Positions 54,999-63,773 of a DNA stretch of 64,000 bases are shown here, piece after piece; within the stretch, counting starts at the first letter, position 1, and each line of letters opens with the position of its first letter. Source of the stretch: Candidatus Vicinibacter affinis (lineage in GTDB: Bacteria > Bacteroidota > Bacteroidia > Chitinophagales > Saprospiraceae); the NCBI GenBank assembly GCA_016714365.1, contig JADJNH010000005.1:3138501-3202500 (forward strand). Direction: 5' to 3'. A model generated the notes under the pieces. It was not told where the DNA came from. It saw only the letters and a program-made list of their open reading frames with translations, and did not search any database. Both the position numbers and the translations under genes were made by a program.

Positions 54999-56057
54999 TT
55001 ATTTTCTTTTTTCGTAAAATTCCTGAATCGGTTTATACGGTCCAAACTTGTGTTGCTTTTCTGAAAATCCATCGGCATAAGATCCGAAGGGATGGTCAAT
55101 GGGTTTTTTAGAAATATCAGGCCAATCCTTTGGTGCACTCTTATGAGGCCTTGATTGTGTATTGATAAATGCAGCTACATCCCAAGCTTCTTCATCACTG
55201 AGCAATGGATTCTCATAGGTGGCACCTAAGGGCATGTTGCTTTTAACATACTTTGCAAAATTACTTACACGGTACAAACCTGCTCCATCGTTGTAACTGA
55301 GTTTTCCCCAAAGAGGCGGATACGTATATTCTAAATTATTTGCAGACAGAGTACCTTCCCCATTCACCTGATGACAGCTTTGACATTTGGCAACGTAGAC
55401 CAATTTTCCCTTTTCAGGATCTGCTGCTCTGTCTAAAATTTTCATATCCATTAAACCGGAACCTTCTGACTTTTCTCCTTTGGCAACATTGGAACCAATG
55501 TATTCAATATATGCCTTTATGGCTTGCATTTCATGGCTGTTGGTGTCCAATGATTTTCCATTAAGGCTGCGTTCAAAACAATCATTCACACGTTTATAAA
55601 TGTCTTCTACGGAACCACTTCTCGCTCTGAACTTTGGATACGTGGAAGCTACTGAACCGTAATTATTGCCAAATATTGTGGTGCCTGTATTCAAATGACA
55701 ATTTTGACAATTCATTCCGTTGCTTATTTGAGCAACGCTTCCATTTGGGCCCAGAAATTTAGAAGTATGCGCAATAAGTTCTTTACCATATTCAACTTTA
55801 TTTCTGAGCAATGAATCTTCAATTAAAGAAATCTCGACCGGTTTCCAATATGGCTTTTTAATTTTTGGGATAATTTTTATGCGCTCCACTGCGATACTTT
55901 TCATTCCAAAATTTTCATGCTCATTTTTTGAGTCTTCCTGATGATAAAATTTTGGAAGGACTACCAGCAAAAATACCCAGGTCACTATTAAACCCACCAC
56001 AACGAGAAAGAACAAGAGAAGACCTCTCCAAATGTTATTGTGCGCCTCAGAGCTCAT
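54999..56057 (-). CDS. tsdA: Dihaem c-type cytochrome, TsdA-like thiosulfate dehydrogenase
   Basis: A 352-residue protein anchored by one N-terminal helix (about 12-35). Two haem motifs are present: CQNCH (117-121) and CQSCH (225-229). Cys160 in VNDCFERSLNGK matches the position of the unusual Cys haem ligand of TsdA, about 40 residues after the first haem His. Other family blocks are NNYGSVASTYPKFRARSGSV, EAWDVAAFINTQSRPHKSAP and DHPFGSYADGFSE. TsdA oxidises two thiosulfates to tetrathionate, or the reverse. Anchoring by a helix differs from the soluble characterised enzymes. It lies in the sulfur operon just before the SoxB-like gene. Confidence 0.87.
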   Translation of the reverse strand: MSSEAHNNIWRGLLLFFLVVVGLIVTWVFLLVVLPKFYHQEDSKNEHENFGMKSIAVERIKIIPKIKKPYWKPVEISLIEDSLLRNKVEYGKELIAHTSKFLGPNGSVAQISNGMNCQNCHLNTGTTIFGNNYGSVASTYPKFRARSGSVEDIYKRVNDCFERSLNGKSLDTNSHEMQAIKAYIEYIGSNVAKGEKSEGSGLMDMKILDRAADPEKGKLVYVAKCQSCHQVNGEGTLSANNLEYTYPPLWGKLSYNDGAGLYRVSNFAKYVKSNMPLGATYENPLLSDEEAWDVAAFINTQSRPHKSAPKDWPDISKKPIDHPFGSYADGFSEKQHKFGPYKPIQEFYEKRK

Positions 56058-56078
56058 TACCTAATATTTAAGTTGGGA

Positions 56079-56492
56079 TTAATGTGGTAGTTTGTCTTTT
56101 ACTATACCATATAGGTAGGTACCCACTATTGCAAAAAAGAAAACAATCGCCAGTGAATAGTATCCATATCCGATGTTAACGACCATTGGCCCGGGGCAGG
56201 CACCGCTGAGTGCCCATCCCAATCCAAAAATGGTACCACCCAAAAGGTATCGCCAGACAGACTTTTCTTTAGGAGAAAAAATGATGGGATTGCCATCGAA
56301 ATCCCTGATGGCATATTTTTTTATCAACCACACCCCTATAACTCCAAGTGTTACAGCAGTTCCTATAATACCATACATGTGAAATGCCTGAAACCTGAAC
56401 ATTTCCTGAATCCGATACCAGGACATGGCTTCAGACTTAGACATCACAACGCCAAATATCATTCCGACAATCAAAAATTTTAGCAGCTTCAT
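56079..56492 (-). CDS. YeeE/YedE-type transporter half (DUF6691-like)
   Basis: A 137-residue membrane protein with three to four helices. The block WALSGACPGPMVVNIGYG (Cys99) is the conserved Cys motif of the second half of split YeeE/YedE transporters. TsuA-type YeeE proteins use membrane Cys residues to take up thiosulfate; split pairs such as PmpA/PmpB are predicted sulfur-compound transporters. It begins 24 bases after the other half-gene and ends 21 bases before the cytochrome gene, in the same operon. Confidence 0.85.
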   Translation of the reverse strand: MKLLKFLIVGMIFGVVMSKSEAMSWYRIQEMFRFQAFHMYGIIGTAVTLGVIGVWLIKKYAIRDFDGNPIIFSPKEKSVWRYLLGGTIFGLGWALSGACPGPMVVNIGYGYYSLAIVFFFAIVGTYLYGIVKDKLPH

Positions 56493-56516
56493 ACTCTTTT
56501 ATATGGTTCAATAAAA

Positions 56517-57077
56517 TTATGAAAATATCAATGGAAAAATCAGATAGGTCATCAACAACCCGCCGGCAAAAAAACCAACAACCGCAATGATGGATGGAAT
56601 CTGCAAATCTGAAATCCCGCTAATGGCATGGCCGGACGTACACCCTCCTGCATAACGTGAACCAAAACCAACCATCAATCCACCGATGGCAAGAATCAGA
56701 AATCCTTTTAGTGAAAAAGCATTGTGCATACTGAACAATTCATCAGGCTGGAGCGAAGCAGGCGGTTGAAATCCAAGCTCACCAAGATCCTTAATCGTCT
56801 GCTCTGAAATTTGTACAGGTTCAGGAGAAGAAAGAAAATTTGATGTGAGAAATCCACCTAATATTGCCCCCACTAAAAAAGTCATATTCCACATTTGAGT
56901 CTTCCAGTTGAAGTCGAAAAATTTAACAAATTTTCCACCTCCTGCTGCGGCACAAATCGTTCTAAGGTTGGAAGAAAATCCAAATGATTTCCCAAAATAG
57001 AGCAAGAGAAACATGATGGACGAAATCATAAATCCTGAAATCCACCACGACCATGGCTGCTTGATTAGTTCTATCAT
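56517..57077 (-). CDS. YeeE/YedE-type transporter half
   Basis: A 186-residue membrane protein with about four helices. The family motif RYAGGCTSGHAISG (Cys146) is clear, and another Cys lies in the segment RTICAAAGGG. It is the first half of a split YeeE/YedE transporter, paired with the 137-residue half 24 bases downstream. Uptake of thiosulfate or another sulfur compound is inferred from the family and from the TsdA/SoxB-like neighbours. It starts 10 bases after the universal stress protein gene. Confidence 0.87.
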   Translation of the reverse strand: MIELIKQPWSWWISGFMISSIMFLLLYFGKSFGFSSNLRTICAAAGGGKFVKFFDFNWKTQMWNMTFLVGAILGGFLTSNFLSSPEPVQISEQTIKDLGELGFQPPASLQPDELFSMHNAFSLKGFLILAIGGLMVGFGSRYAGGCTSGHAISGISDLQIPSIIAVVGFFAGGLLMTYLIFPLIFS

Positions 57078-57087
57078 TTTATAAATA

Positions 57088-57921
57088 TTAATTCAGATGA
57101 AATGAAATAATTGGCTTGTACATATGGTTGATGAGTTTTTCCGTTGCACTGCTGTGGAATAGTCCACCTTTGGCATGTGTCCCGATACAGATTAAATCCA
57201 TGTTGTTCATTTGATTAAAATGAACCACCCCATTCTCCACATCTTTATCCTGAATAACATGTTTCTCATAGTCCGACAATTCATTGACGGTGGCAAAAGA
57301 ATCCATTGCTTCATGGATTTTGGAAATCCGATCTTTATCTGTTGTATCAGTCATTTGCAACAGATGAATTTTTGGATTAAAGGCCTTGACAAATTTTCTA
57401 AAAAGGTCGAATCGAATTTTAACTTCTTCGAGATAATTATGAACCATCAATAAGTTCTTAATTTCCAATTCAGACCGGTCACACATAAGAGAGAGTAAAG
57501 GGATCTTAGATTTCCTTGCAATCATCTGTGTCTCACTTCCCGAAATTTTCTCCTTTAACCCCCAGGCTCCTTTAGTTCCCATCACAATCAACTCGAAATT
57601 ATTCTTTTCAGCAAACTCAACAATTGAATCGGTTGTTCTTCCAAAAACCAAAGCTGTGTTTACATGAGTTCCGTACACTTCAACCAATTGCGAAAGTTTG
57701 CGATCGGCAATCTCTTTTTGTGCGCGCACATAATTGACATCAATTTCTCCGCATGTCTCGATGATGCCTGTAGAACTTAATGTAACCGTATCCGGAACAT
57801 TGAGCACATGCAGGAAATGAACCTCCACATCGATGTGCTCATTAAGTTTTGATACCATGATGTAGGCATAATCCGATTGAATAGAAAAATCCGTCGGAAT
57901 GAGTACTTTGATTTTATCCAT
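57088..57921 (-). CDS. Tandem-domain universal stress protein
   Basis: A 277-residue cytosolic protein with two UspA-like domains. The first (about 3-145) has an N-terminal KVLIPTDFS strand and an ELIVMGTKGAWGL ATP-loop-like segment. The second (about 150-275) ends with DLICIGTHAKGGLFHSSATEKLI and PIISFHL. It is the first gene of the seven-gene sulfur operon running to 51374. Usp proteins often sit in stress or energy-limitation operons; a regulatory or nucleotide-sensing role here is inferred. Confidence 0.88.
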   Translation of the reverse strand: MDKIKVLIPTDFSIQSDYAYIMVSKLNEHIDVEVHFLHVLNVPDTVTLSSTGIIETCGEIDVNYVRAQKEIADRKLSQLVEVYGTHVNTALVFGRTTDSIVEFAEKNNFELIVMGTKGAWGLKEKISGSETQMIARKSKIPLLSLMCDRSELEIKNLLMVHNYLEEVKIRFDLFRKFVKAFNPKIHLLQMTDTTDKDRISKIHEAMDSFATVNELSDYEKHVIQDKDVENGVVHFNQMNNMDLICIGTHAKGGLFHSSATEKLINHMYKPIISFHLN

Positions 57922-58106
57922 AATTAATTAATGCACTTTTGTAATTTGAACAACAACTTTGTAAAAATAAACAAACCTCTACACAAATGCTTCTGATTGA
58001 TCCAGAATTCTGCTATCATTTAAGATTTAACTTTTAAAATAAATCCTACTTTATTACTGAATCATCAGATCCAAAACATCATTTTGCTTTGTTAGCTTTG
58101 TGTTTT

Positions 58107-58421
58107 TTATTTCACACACGCTGCAACATCCTGCCATGTTCCGCCATTCGTGACGTTTTTGATACCATTTTGTTCAAGGACAGATTTTGCCATTCCGGAT
58201 CTGTTTCCACTGCGACAAAAAACGATGATGTGTTTTTTATCTTTGAATTTTGAGATGTTTTTTAAAATAAAATCCACCGGAATATTAACGGCACCTTTAA
58301 CGCTTCCGGACTCAAATTCCTGAGGGGATCTAACGTCCACCAAAAAAGCACCCTCTTCAATTAGTTTTGTTAAATTTGAATTACCCGTGCTGGTCCCAAA
58401 CAGACTACTTAAAAAGCTCAT
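58107..58421 (-). CDS. Single-domain rhodanese (sulfurtransferase)
   Basis: A 104-residue cytosolic protein. The fold motifs VDVRSPQEFESGS and the active-site loop FCRSGNRS (Cys69) are intact, so a persulfide can form on Cys69. Typical of small rhodaneses that move sulfane sulfur between proteins or from thiosulfate/GSSH-like donors. It lies between the CstB-like gene and the sulfur operon, separated from each by about 80-185 bases, so it may have its own promoter. Confidence 0.93.
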   Translation of the reverse strand: MSFLSSLFGTSTGNSNLTKLIEEGAFLVDVRSPQEFESGSVKGAVNIPVDFILKNISKFKDKKHIIVFCRSGNRSGMAKSVLEQNGIKNVTNGGTWQDVAACVK

Positions 58422-58502
58422 TTCTATATTTTTAAAAGATTGATTGAAAATAAAATTATTCTTAAATTTAATTGATTGTTAAGTTGGCTGAATCAATACC
58501 CA

Positions 58503-59918
58503 TTAAGATTGCATCACTTTTGACTGGCAAACAAAATCAGTCCTTGGCACAGCAGTCTCCGCTATTGCCTTGAAGCCGCCTTCCACTTCGGTAAAATTCC
58601 TGTAACCTCTTGCCTGAAGAATGCTGGAAGCAATCATGCTTCTGTATCCACCGGCACAATGCATGAAGAAATGTTCATTTGGTTTGATGTCTTTCACCCA
58701 TTCATTGATGTATGCCAATGGCTTATTGTAAGCTTCATCCACATGTTCTGCGGCATATTCACTTTCTCTTCGGATGTCAAAAACTAAGGATGTTTCCTTA
58801 TTAAACTTTTTGGCAAATTCCTCGGCACTGATTCTATTTACTGTGTCTGTTTCCAAGCCTGCTGCGGACCATGCTTCGAAACCACCTTTAAGGTGCCCGA
58901 TCACATTGTCAAAACCTACACGACTCAATCGGATTACCGTCTCCTCTTCTTTTCCAAGTTCTGTAACCAATAAGATAGGTTGGGCCACGTCTACCATCAA
59001 TGCCCCTACCCATGGAGCGAAGTCCCCATTCAATCCAATATTAATGGATTGCGGAATAAAACCTTTCCAAAATATGGCACTGTCCCTTGTATCTAAAATG
59101 ACTGCGCCGGAGGCTTCAGCAACCGTTTCAAATTCAGCCGGTAACAATGCAGTCATTCCACTGTTTATTACCTCTTCTACATTGCGGTATCCTTTTTTAT
59201 TCATGGCTACATTCGAACCAAAGTAAGCAGGGGGCGGTAAAAGACCTTCAGTAACAGCTTTAATAAAAGCCTCTTTGTTTGGTTGATTCAAGGCGTAATT
59301 TACCTTCTTCTGATTGCCCAAAGTATCAACGGTCTCCTTCATCATATTTTTTCCGCAAGCACTTCCTGCTCCATGTGCAGGATACACGATCAGATCATCA
59401 GACAAAGGCATGATCTTGGAATACAAACTATCGTACAACAATCCTGCAAGTTGGTCCTGCGTCATATTGGCTGCTTTCTGAGCGAGATCCGGTCTTCCAA
59501 CATCTCCAAGGAATAAAGTATCGCCTGAAAAAATAGCATGATCTTTTCCATGCTCATCTATTAACAGAAAAGTCGTACTCTCCATGGTATGTCCGGGTGT
59601 GTGCAAAACTTTTATTTTTACTTTTCCCACTTCAAAGATCTGCTCATCTTTGGCGGATATACATTCAAACTCACATGCGGCATTAGGACCATAGACGATT
59701 GGAGCAGCCGTTTTTTTACTTAAATCCACATGACCTGATACAAAGTCTGCATGAAAATGAGTTTCAAAAATGTACTTCAATTTCACATTGTCTTTTGCCA
59801 AGCGGTCCAAATAAGGCTGTATCTCTCTCAATGGATCAATTATCGCCGCCTCCCCTTCTGAGGTAATGTAATAGGCCCCTTGAGCCAAACAACCGGTATA
59901 AATCTGTTCAATATTCAT
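58503..59918 (-). CDS. Persulfide dioxygenase-rhodanese fusion (CstB-like)
   Basis: A 471-residue cytosolic protein. The N-terminal metallo-beta-lactamase domain has the iron-site residues His54, His56 and Asp58 (ETHFHADF), His110 (HTPGHT) and Asp133 (SGDTLF), as in ETHE1-type persulfide dioxygenases. A first rhodanese-like domain (about 270-350) lacks the active Cys (loop LLVTELGKEEE), and the second (about 360-455) has it (HCAGGYRS, Cys421). This PDO/pseudo-rhodanese/rhodanese order is that of CstB, which turns persulfides into thiosulfate. It probably detoxifies persulfides and supplies thiosulfate to the neighbouring operon. Confidence 0.9.
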   Translation of the reverse strand: MNIEQIYTGCLAQGAYYITSEGEAAIIDPLREIQPYLDRLAKDNVKLKYIFETHFHADFVSGHVDLSKKTAAPIVYGPNAACEFECISAKDEQIFEVGKVKIKVLHTPGHTMESTTFLLIDEHGKDHAIFSGDTLFLGDVGRPDLAQKAANMTQDQLAGLLYDSLYSKIMPLSDDLIVYPAHGAGSACGKNMMKETVDTLGNQKKVNYALNQPNKEAFIKAVTEGLLPPPAYFGSNVAMNKKGYRNVEEVINSGMTALLPAEFETVAEASGAVILDTRDSAIFWKGFIPQSINIGLNGDFAPWVGALMVDVAQPILLVTELGKEEETVIRLSRVGFDNVIGHLKGGFEAWSAAGLETDTVNRISAEEFAKKFNKETSLVFDIRRESEYAAEHVDEAYNKPLAYINEWVKDIKPNEHFFMHCAGGYRSMIASSILQARGYRNFTEVEGGFKAIAETAVPRTDFVCQSKVMQS

Positions 59919-59995
59919 AAATTCAATTTTTTAAAGTTTATGCAAATTTCTGATGATAATTTTATTTTAATGGTAACATGAGTTACAATTCTAGA

Positions 59996-60643
59996 TTACA
60001 ATGATTTCTTAGCAAGATACCAATCCACCATTTCCAAATTGGAATTCTTGCGTTCCTCCAGGGCCTCCAGTGTCTTTGGAGCGGGCACTATGACCTTATC
60101 GCCGGGCATCCAATTGAGCGGCATGGCTACTTTGTGTTCGTCTGAAGTCTGTAAGGCAAGCAACACTCTTTTAATTTCTGCCATATTCCTGCCAATGTTC
60201 AAGGGGTAATACATGATGAGGCGAATCTTACCGGTTGGATCAATAAAAAAAACTGCTCTTACCGCTGCTGTCTCACTCTCTCCCGGTTGCAACATTCCAT
60301 ACAACTTCGCCACTTTCATGTCGAGGTCTGCAATGATCGGAAAGTTAAAAAGCACGCCTGTTTTTTCTTTCACTGCATTGACCCAGGCAATGTGGGCATG
60401 AATACTGTCAATACTCAATCCTAAAATTTTGGTTTGATGATTTTTCCAAAAATCCCCTTCCGTTGCAAAGCCACTCATCTCCGTTGTGCATACCGGAGTA
60501 AAATCTGCGGGATGCGAAAATAGAATTACCCAACTCGATTTATTATAGTCTGAGAATTTCAATTCTCCAATAGTAGTCAAAGCATTAAAATCCGGAGCCT
60601 GATCTCCGATCCTGGGCATTACTGTATTCAAATTATTTTCCAT
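59996..60643 (-). CDS. 1-Cys peroxiredoxin (Prx6 type)
   Basis: A cytosolic peroxidase of about 215 residues. The peroxidatic motif PADFTPVCTTE has Cys52. The Prx6-like C-terminal extension (APKTLEALEERKNSN) is present, with no evident resolving Cys. The frame is open from 60682, but the ATG at 60643 gives the usual short N-terminus. It reduces peroxides and may also act on persulfide-derived oxidants. Its place beside persulfide and sulfite genes fits a role in handling oxidants made by sulfur oxidation. It has its own upstream gap of about 160 bases. Confidence 0.92.
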   Translation of the reverse strand: MENNLNTVMPRIGDQAPDFNALTTIGELKFSDYNKSSWVILFSHPADFTPVCTTEMSGFATEGDFWKNHQTKILGLSIDSIHAHIAWVNAVKEKTGVLFNFPIIADLDMKVAKLYGMLQPGESETAAVRAVFFIDPTGKIRLIMYYPLNIGRNMAEIKRVLLALQTSDEHKVAMPLNWMPGDKVIVPAPKTLEALEERKNSNLEMVDWYLAKKSL

Positions 60644-60804
60644 GACAATTGTTTTTTTGATGATGGTGCAAATTTCATGCACTTTAAAATACGAATTGGT
60701 TACTTAAGTTACATTCAGTCCTCCTGATTGAAAAAACTTACGTAACACTACCACCCATTTGTTGCACAGACCTGCAAATCAAGTATGAAGTGCCATCCGT
60801 GATC

Positions 60805-61605
60805 CTAGCCCGCGAAGACGGTCTCCTTCAAAATAATGTACAAGCCCATTACCAAAACAAACCAACCGAAAGCAGGTTTCAATTTAGCACCATCTATTTT
60901 CTTTGACAAGGCCGTTCCAATAAATATTCCGCCAATCGCAAAGGCAGAAACAGTCAGCAATAATTTCCAATCCATGTGGGTTTCGGTGCCTTCGCCTAAA
61001 AATCCTATGAGGGATTTAGCAGCAATAATGGCCAGGGAAGTTCCTACAGCTTCTTTCATAGGAAGTTTGCTCAATATCACCAGGGCCGGAATGATGAGAA
61101 AACCTCCACCGGCACCTACCAGTCCTGTCAGAACGCCCACCACAGCACCTTCGATTAAAATCAAGGGGTAATTGAATTTCTGTGGTCCCTCAGCCTCAGC
61201 AGATTTTGGCTTGTTTTTTTTAATCATGCTGTAGGATGCTGCGATCATAAGCAGCGCAAATAGGATCAGCATAAAAATACTTTTGGTCACCACGAATCCC
61301 CCCAAACTTATAATTTCTGCAGGAATTGCCGGCACGATGAATGCCCTGGTAGCAAAAACAGCAATGATAGAGGGAATTCCAAAAATGATGGCTGTCTTGA
61401 TATTTACCAGTCCTTTTTTAAGGTAATCGACTGATCCTACCGCACTGGTAAGACCCACAATAAAAAGTGAATACGCCGTTGCCATAACCGGTTCTATACC
61501 AAAGAGGTAAACCAACACCGGGACTGTAAGTATGCTTCCTCCTCCACCGATCAAACCAAGAGAGACCCCTATAATGATTGAAGACAAATAACCTATTATT
61601 TCCAT
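60805..61605 (-). CDS. TauE/SafE-family sulfite/sulfonate exporter
   Basis: A 266-residue inner-membrane protein with about eight helices. Duplicated glycine-rich motifs IIGVSLGLIGGGGSILTVPV and VVGVLTGLVGAGGGFLIIPA are the family signature. TauE/SafE proteins export sulfite, sulfoacetate or related anions. The setting, after CstB-like, rhodanese and peroxiredoxin genes, fits removal of sulfite made during persulfide oxidation. It is the most upstream gene of the sulfur cluster and faces the operator-like repeats at 61907-61965. Confidence 0.9.
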   Translation of the reverse strand: MEIIGYLSSIIIGVSLGLIGGGGSILTVPVLVYLFGIEPVMATAYSLFIVGLTSAVGSVDYLKKGLVNIKTAIIFGIPSIIAVFATRAFIVPAIPAEIISLGGFVVTKSIFMLILFALLMIAASYSMIKKNKPKSAEAEGPQKFNYPLILIEGAVVGVLTGLVGAGGGFLIIPALVILSKLPMKEAVGTSLAIIAAKSLIGFLGEGTETHMDWKLLLTVSAFAIGGIFIGTALSKKIDGAKLKPAFGWFVLVMGLYIILKETVFAG

Positions 61606-62174
61606 TCGAATGATTTTAATTTACGCAAAGGTCTATCCATAAACCTTAAAACTAAGCAACTTTGGTTACACTTTCCAAATAATCGGGTTAAAGCAGTTTT
61701 ATAGTTTAACAAAGTCTTTTAAAGCATAACTGTTTGCAAATTAACATGATTCTCGCACACATGAATACCTGGTTGTTAAACCCATACTATGCATTAGAAT
61801 TTCTATTCCAAGTCAAAATACCTTCAAATACAAGCACTTCCTCGATTTTTTTCCTTCACCATAGAATCCACTATGGCTTGTCAAAACCAACCCACCATCT
61901 TTCGATGTTCATTCACTTAATGAACTGTCGTTCATTACTTTGATGGTAATCAAAGATCGTTCATTCATGGGAGCACTTGTCTTTTTTGGTCTTTTGCCTT
62001 TCATAACGAAACCCTAATACATAATATGGGTTAAATTAATTCCACCACCTTTGAAAGTGATAAAATGCAATTATTCAGTTTCCGGGTATTGTATTTCAAG
62101 AGATTGCCCGGGAAATGCTTAAAAAAAAACAAAACTGATGAATAAGCACTTTATCTTGCCGGAAACATCATCAA
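61606..62174. other. Divergent intergenic region with operator-like repeats
   Basis: About 570 bases between the TauE gene (minus) and the MbfA-like gene (plus). It contains the GTTCATT/AATGAAC repeat cluster at 61907-61965. No other gene or RNA is supported. Confidence 0.55.
61907..61965. promoter_or_regulatory. Operator-like cluster of GTTCATT/AATGAAC repeats
   Basis: Four copies of one heptamer: GTTCATT at 61907-61913, AATGAAC (its complement) at 61919-61925, and GTTCATT at 61930-61936 and 61959-61965. The first two and the middle two form palindromes with 5- and 4-base spacers, as in TetR-type operators. A further perfect hairpin, CTTTGAT/ATCAAAG (61938-61955), lies between the last two copies. 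The regulator is not in the window. Confidence 0.55.
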
Positions 62175-63275
62175 ATGATCAATCTTAAAAACATCCAAAC
62201 TGAGGTAGATGCAGGCTTCCTTTATAAATTCATTGCAGATAGGGAGGAAGACCCGAACGTGGCAAAAATATTTCACGAAATGAGTGAAATTGAAACCAGC
62301 CATGCTAAAGCATTTATGAGTAAAAGCAAGCTGGATCTTAGCTTAATGCCAAAGCCTTCAGGCAGGGCAAAATTTCTAACCTTCCTGGCAAAAATTATGG
62401 GGAATGATTTTGTGCTCGGCATTTTGCTCGATACAGAGAAAAATATATCCGGCTCTATAATTAAAGCAAGAAATCAAACCCAAACGGCCCAATCCATTTC
62501 AGACACAGCGCATGTCTCCATACTAAAAAATATTCTTGAAAATTCACCTGATGTGTCTGGTTCAAGTTTGGCCAGATTTGAAAAAAGGCACCGTTCCGTG
62601 GGCGGCAATGCACTCCGTGCCGCCGTGTTGGGTGGCAACGATGGTTTGGTTTCTAATTTTAGTTTAATTATGGGAATTGCCGGCGCCACCAGTGGAAAAG
62701 ATGAAGTGCTTCTTGCCGGAATGGCCGGACTTTTGGCCGGAGCGCTTTCGATGGCATTGGGTGAATGGATTTCTGTAAAGAGTTCGCAGGAACTTTCGGA
62801 AAATCAAATTCAACTGGAACTGGATGAACTGGAAACCAATCCGGAAGGTGAAGAAAGAGAACTGGCCTTGATTTATCGTTCGAAAGGAATCCCGGAAGAA
62901 CAAGCCAGGAGCATGGCGAAAGAAGTCATGAGCGATCAGGAAAAATCGCATGAGATATTAATTAAAGAAGAACTGGGAATAAATGTCGATGAACTCAAAG
63001 GCTCCGCAATGGAAGCGGCTGTCACTTCATTTATTCTTTTTGCCATTGGTGCCATTATCCCTGTCATTCCATTCTTCTTTACAGGGGGCATGGAAGCCGT
63101 GGCCATTAGTACAGGATTAAGTGCCATTGGACTTTTTCTAATTGGTGCGGTCATCACACTGTTTACCGGGAAGAGTATTTGGTTTTCCGGATTCAGGCAG
63201 GTACTTTTTGGATTGATTGCCGCTGCCATTACTTTTGGGATCGGAAGGTTGATTGGAGTAAGTATAGCAGGTTAA
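62175..63275 (+). CDS. MbfA-like fusion of ferritin-like and VIT1/CCC1 domains
   Basis: A 366-residue membrane protein. The N-terminal about 135 residues form a ferritin/rubrerythrin-like helical domain with the di-iron type E-x-x-H motif (Glu40-His43, EIETSH). The rest is a VIT1/CCC1 transporter domain with GGNDGLVSNFSLIMGIAGA and several helices. MbfA proteins of this layout export iron (or manganese) under peroxide or iron stress. A linker with many Glu (ELDELETNPEGEERELA) lies between helices 2 and 3 of the VIT1 part, as in the family. The upstream repeats may control it. Confidence 0.9.
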   Translation: MINLKNIQTEVDAGFLYKFIADREEDPNVAKIFHEMSEIETSHAKAFMSKSKLDLSLMPKPSGRAKFLTFLAKIMGNDFVLGILLDTEKNISGSIIKARNQTQTAQSISDTAHVSILKNILENSPDVSGSSLARFEKRHRSVGGNALRAAVLGGNDGLVSNFSLIMGIAGATSGKDEVLLAGMAGLLAGALSMALGEWISVKSSQELSENQIQLELDELETNPEGEERELALIYRSKGIPEEQARSMAKEVMSDQEKSHEILIKEELGINVDELKGSAMEAAVTSFILFAIGAIIPVIPFFFTGGMEAVAISTGLSAIGLFLIGAVITLFTGKSIWFSGFRQVLFGLIAAAITFGIGRLIGVSIAG

Positions 63276-63402
63276 AAATTATTTTCATGCGTTTAATAAA
63301 TACATTCTAAATATGCAATTCAAAAATTAACGAAGTGCCACAATACATTAAGCAGTCAGAAAAAGACTTCCTGTAAAATTTAGATGTCAAAAATTAAATA
63401 AC

Positions 63403-63765
63403 ATGGCTTATAATGAAAACCTGGCGCAACGAATCAGAATTGCCTTTAAGGATCTGGAAAATGTGGAAGAAAAAGAGATGATGGGCGGATTGACCTTTAT
63501 GTACAATGGCAAGATGTGCGTGGGTATCATTAAAGATGAACTGATGTGTCGGATAGATCCTGATTTACAAGAAGATTTGGTAGAGAAGGAAGGATGCCGC
63601 ATGATGGATTTCAACAAGCGTCCAATGAAAGGTTATATTTTGGTTTCAGAAAATGCGATGAGATCAAAAAAAGAATTTGAATATTGGATATCGCTGGCAA
63701 TTGATTTTAACAGCAAAGCCAAGGCATCCAAAAAATCTAATTCCAAATTAAAGAAAAAAAATTAA
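63403..63765 (+). CDS. TfoX N-terminal-domain protein
   Basis: A 120-residue cytosolic protein. The region from LAQRIRIAFKDLENVEEKEMMGG to KDELMCRIDPDLQE resembles the TfoX/Sxy N-terminal domain, which in gamma-proteobacteria is part of a competence regulator, but stand-alone forms are widespread and of unknown role. The C-terminus is very Lys-rich (SKKSNSKLKKKN). It precedes the partial gene at 63774 by 8 bases and may be co-transcribed with it. Confidence 0.85.
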   Translation: MAYNENLAQRIRIAFKDLENVEEKEMMGGLTFMYNGKMCVGIIKDELMCRIDPDLQEDLVEKEGCRMMDFNKRPMKGYILVSENAMRSKKEFEYWISLAIDFNSKAKASKKSNSKLKKKN

Positions 63766-63773
63766 TTCTTCAA

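Noticed and set aside
54998..55138. N-terminal extension of the SoxB-like gene to 55138
   Set aside because: The extra 47 residues overlap the cytochrome gene and lack features, while the ATG at 54997 gives a Tat signal and coupled start.
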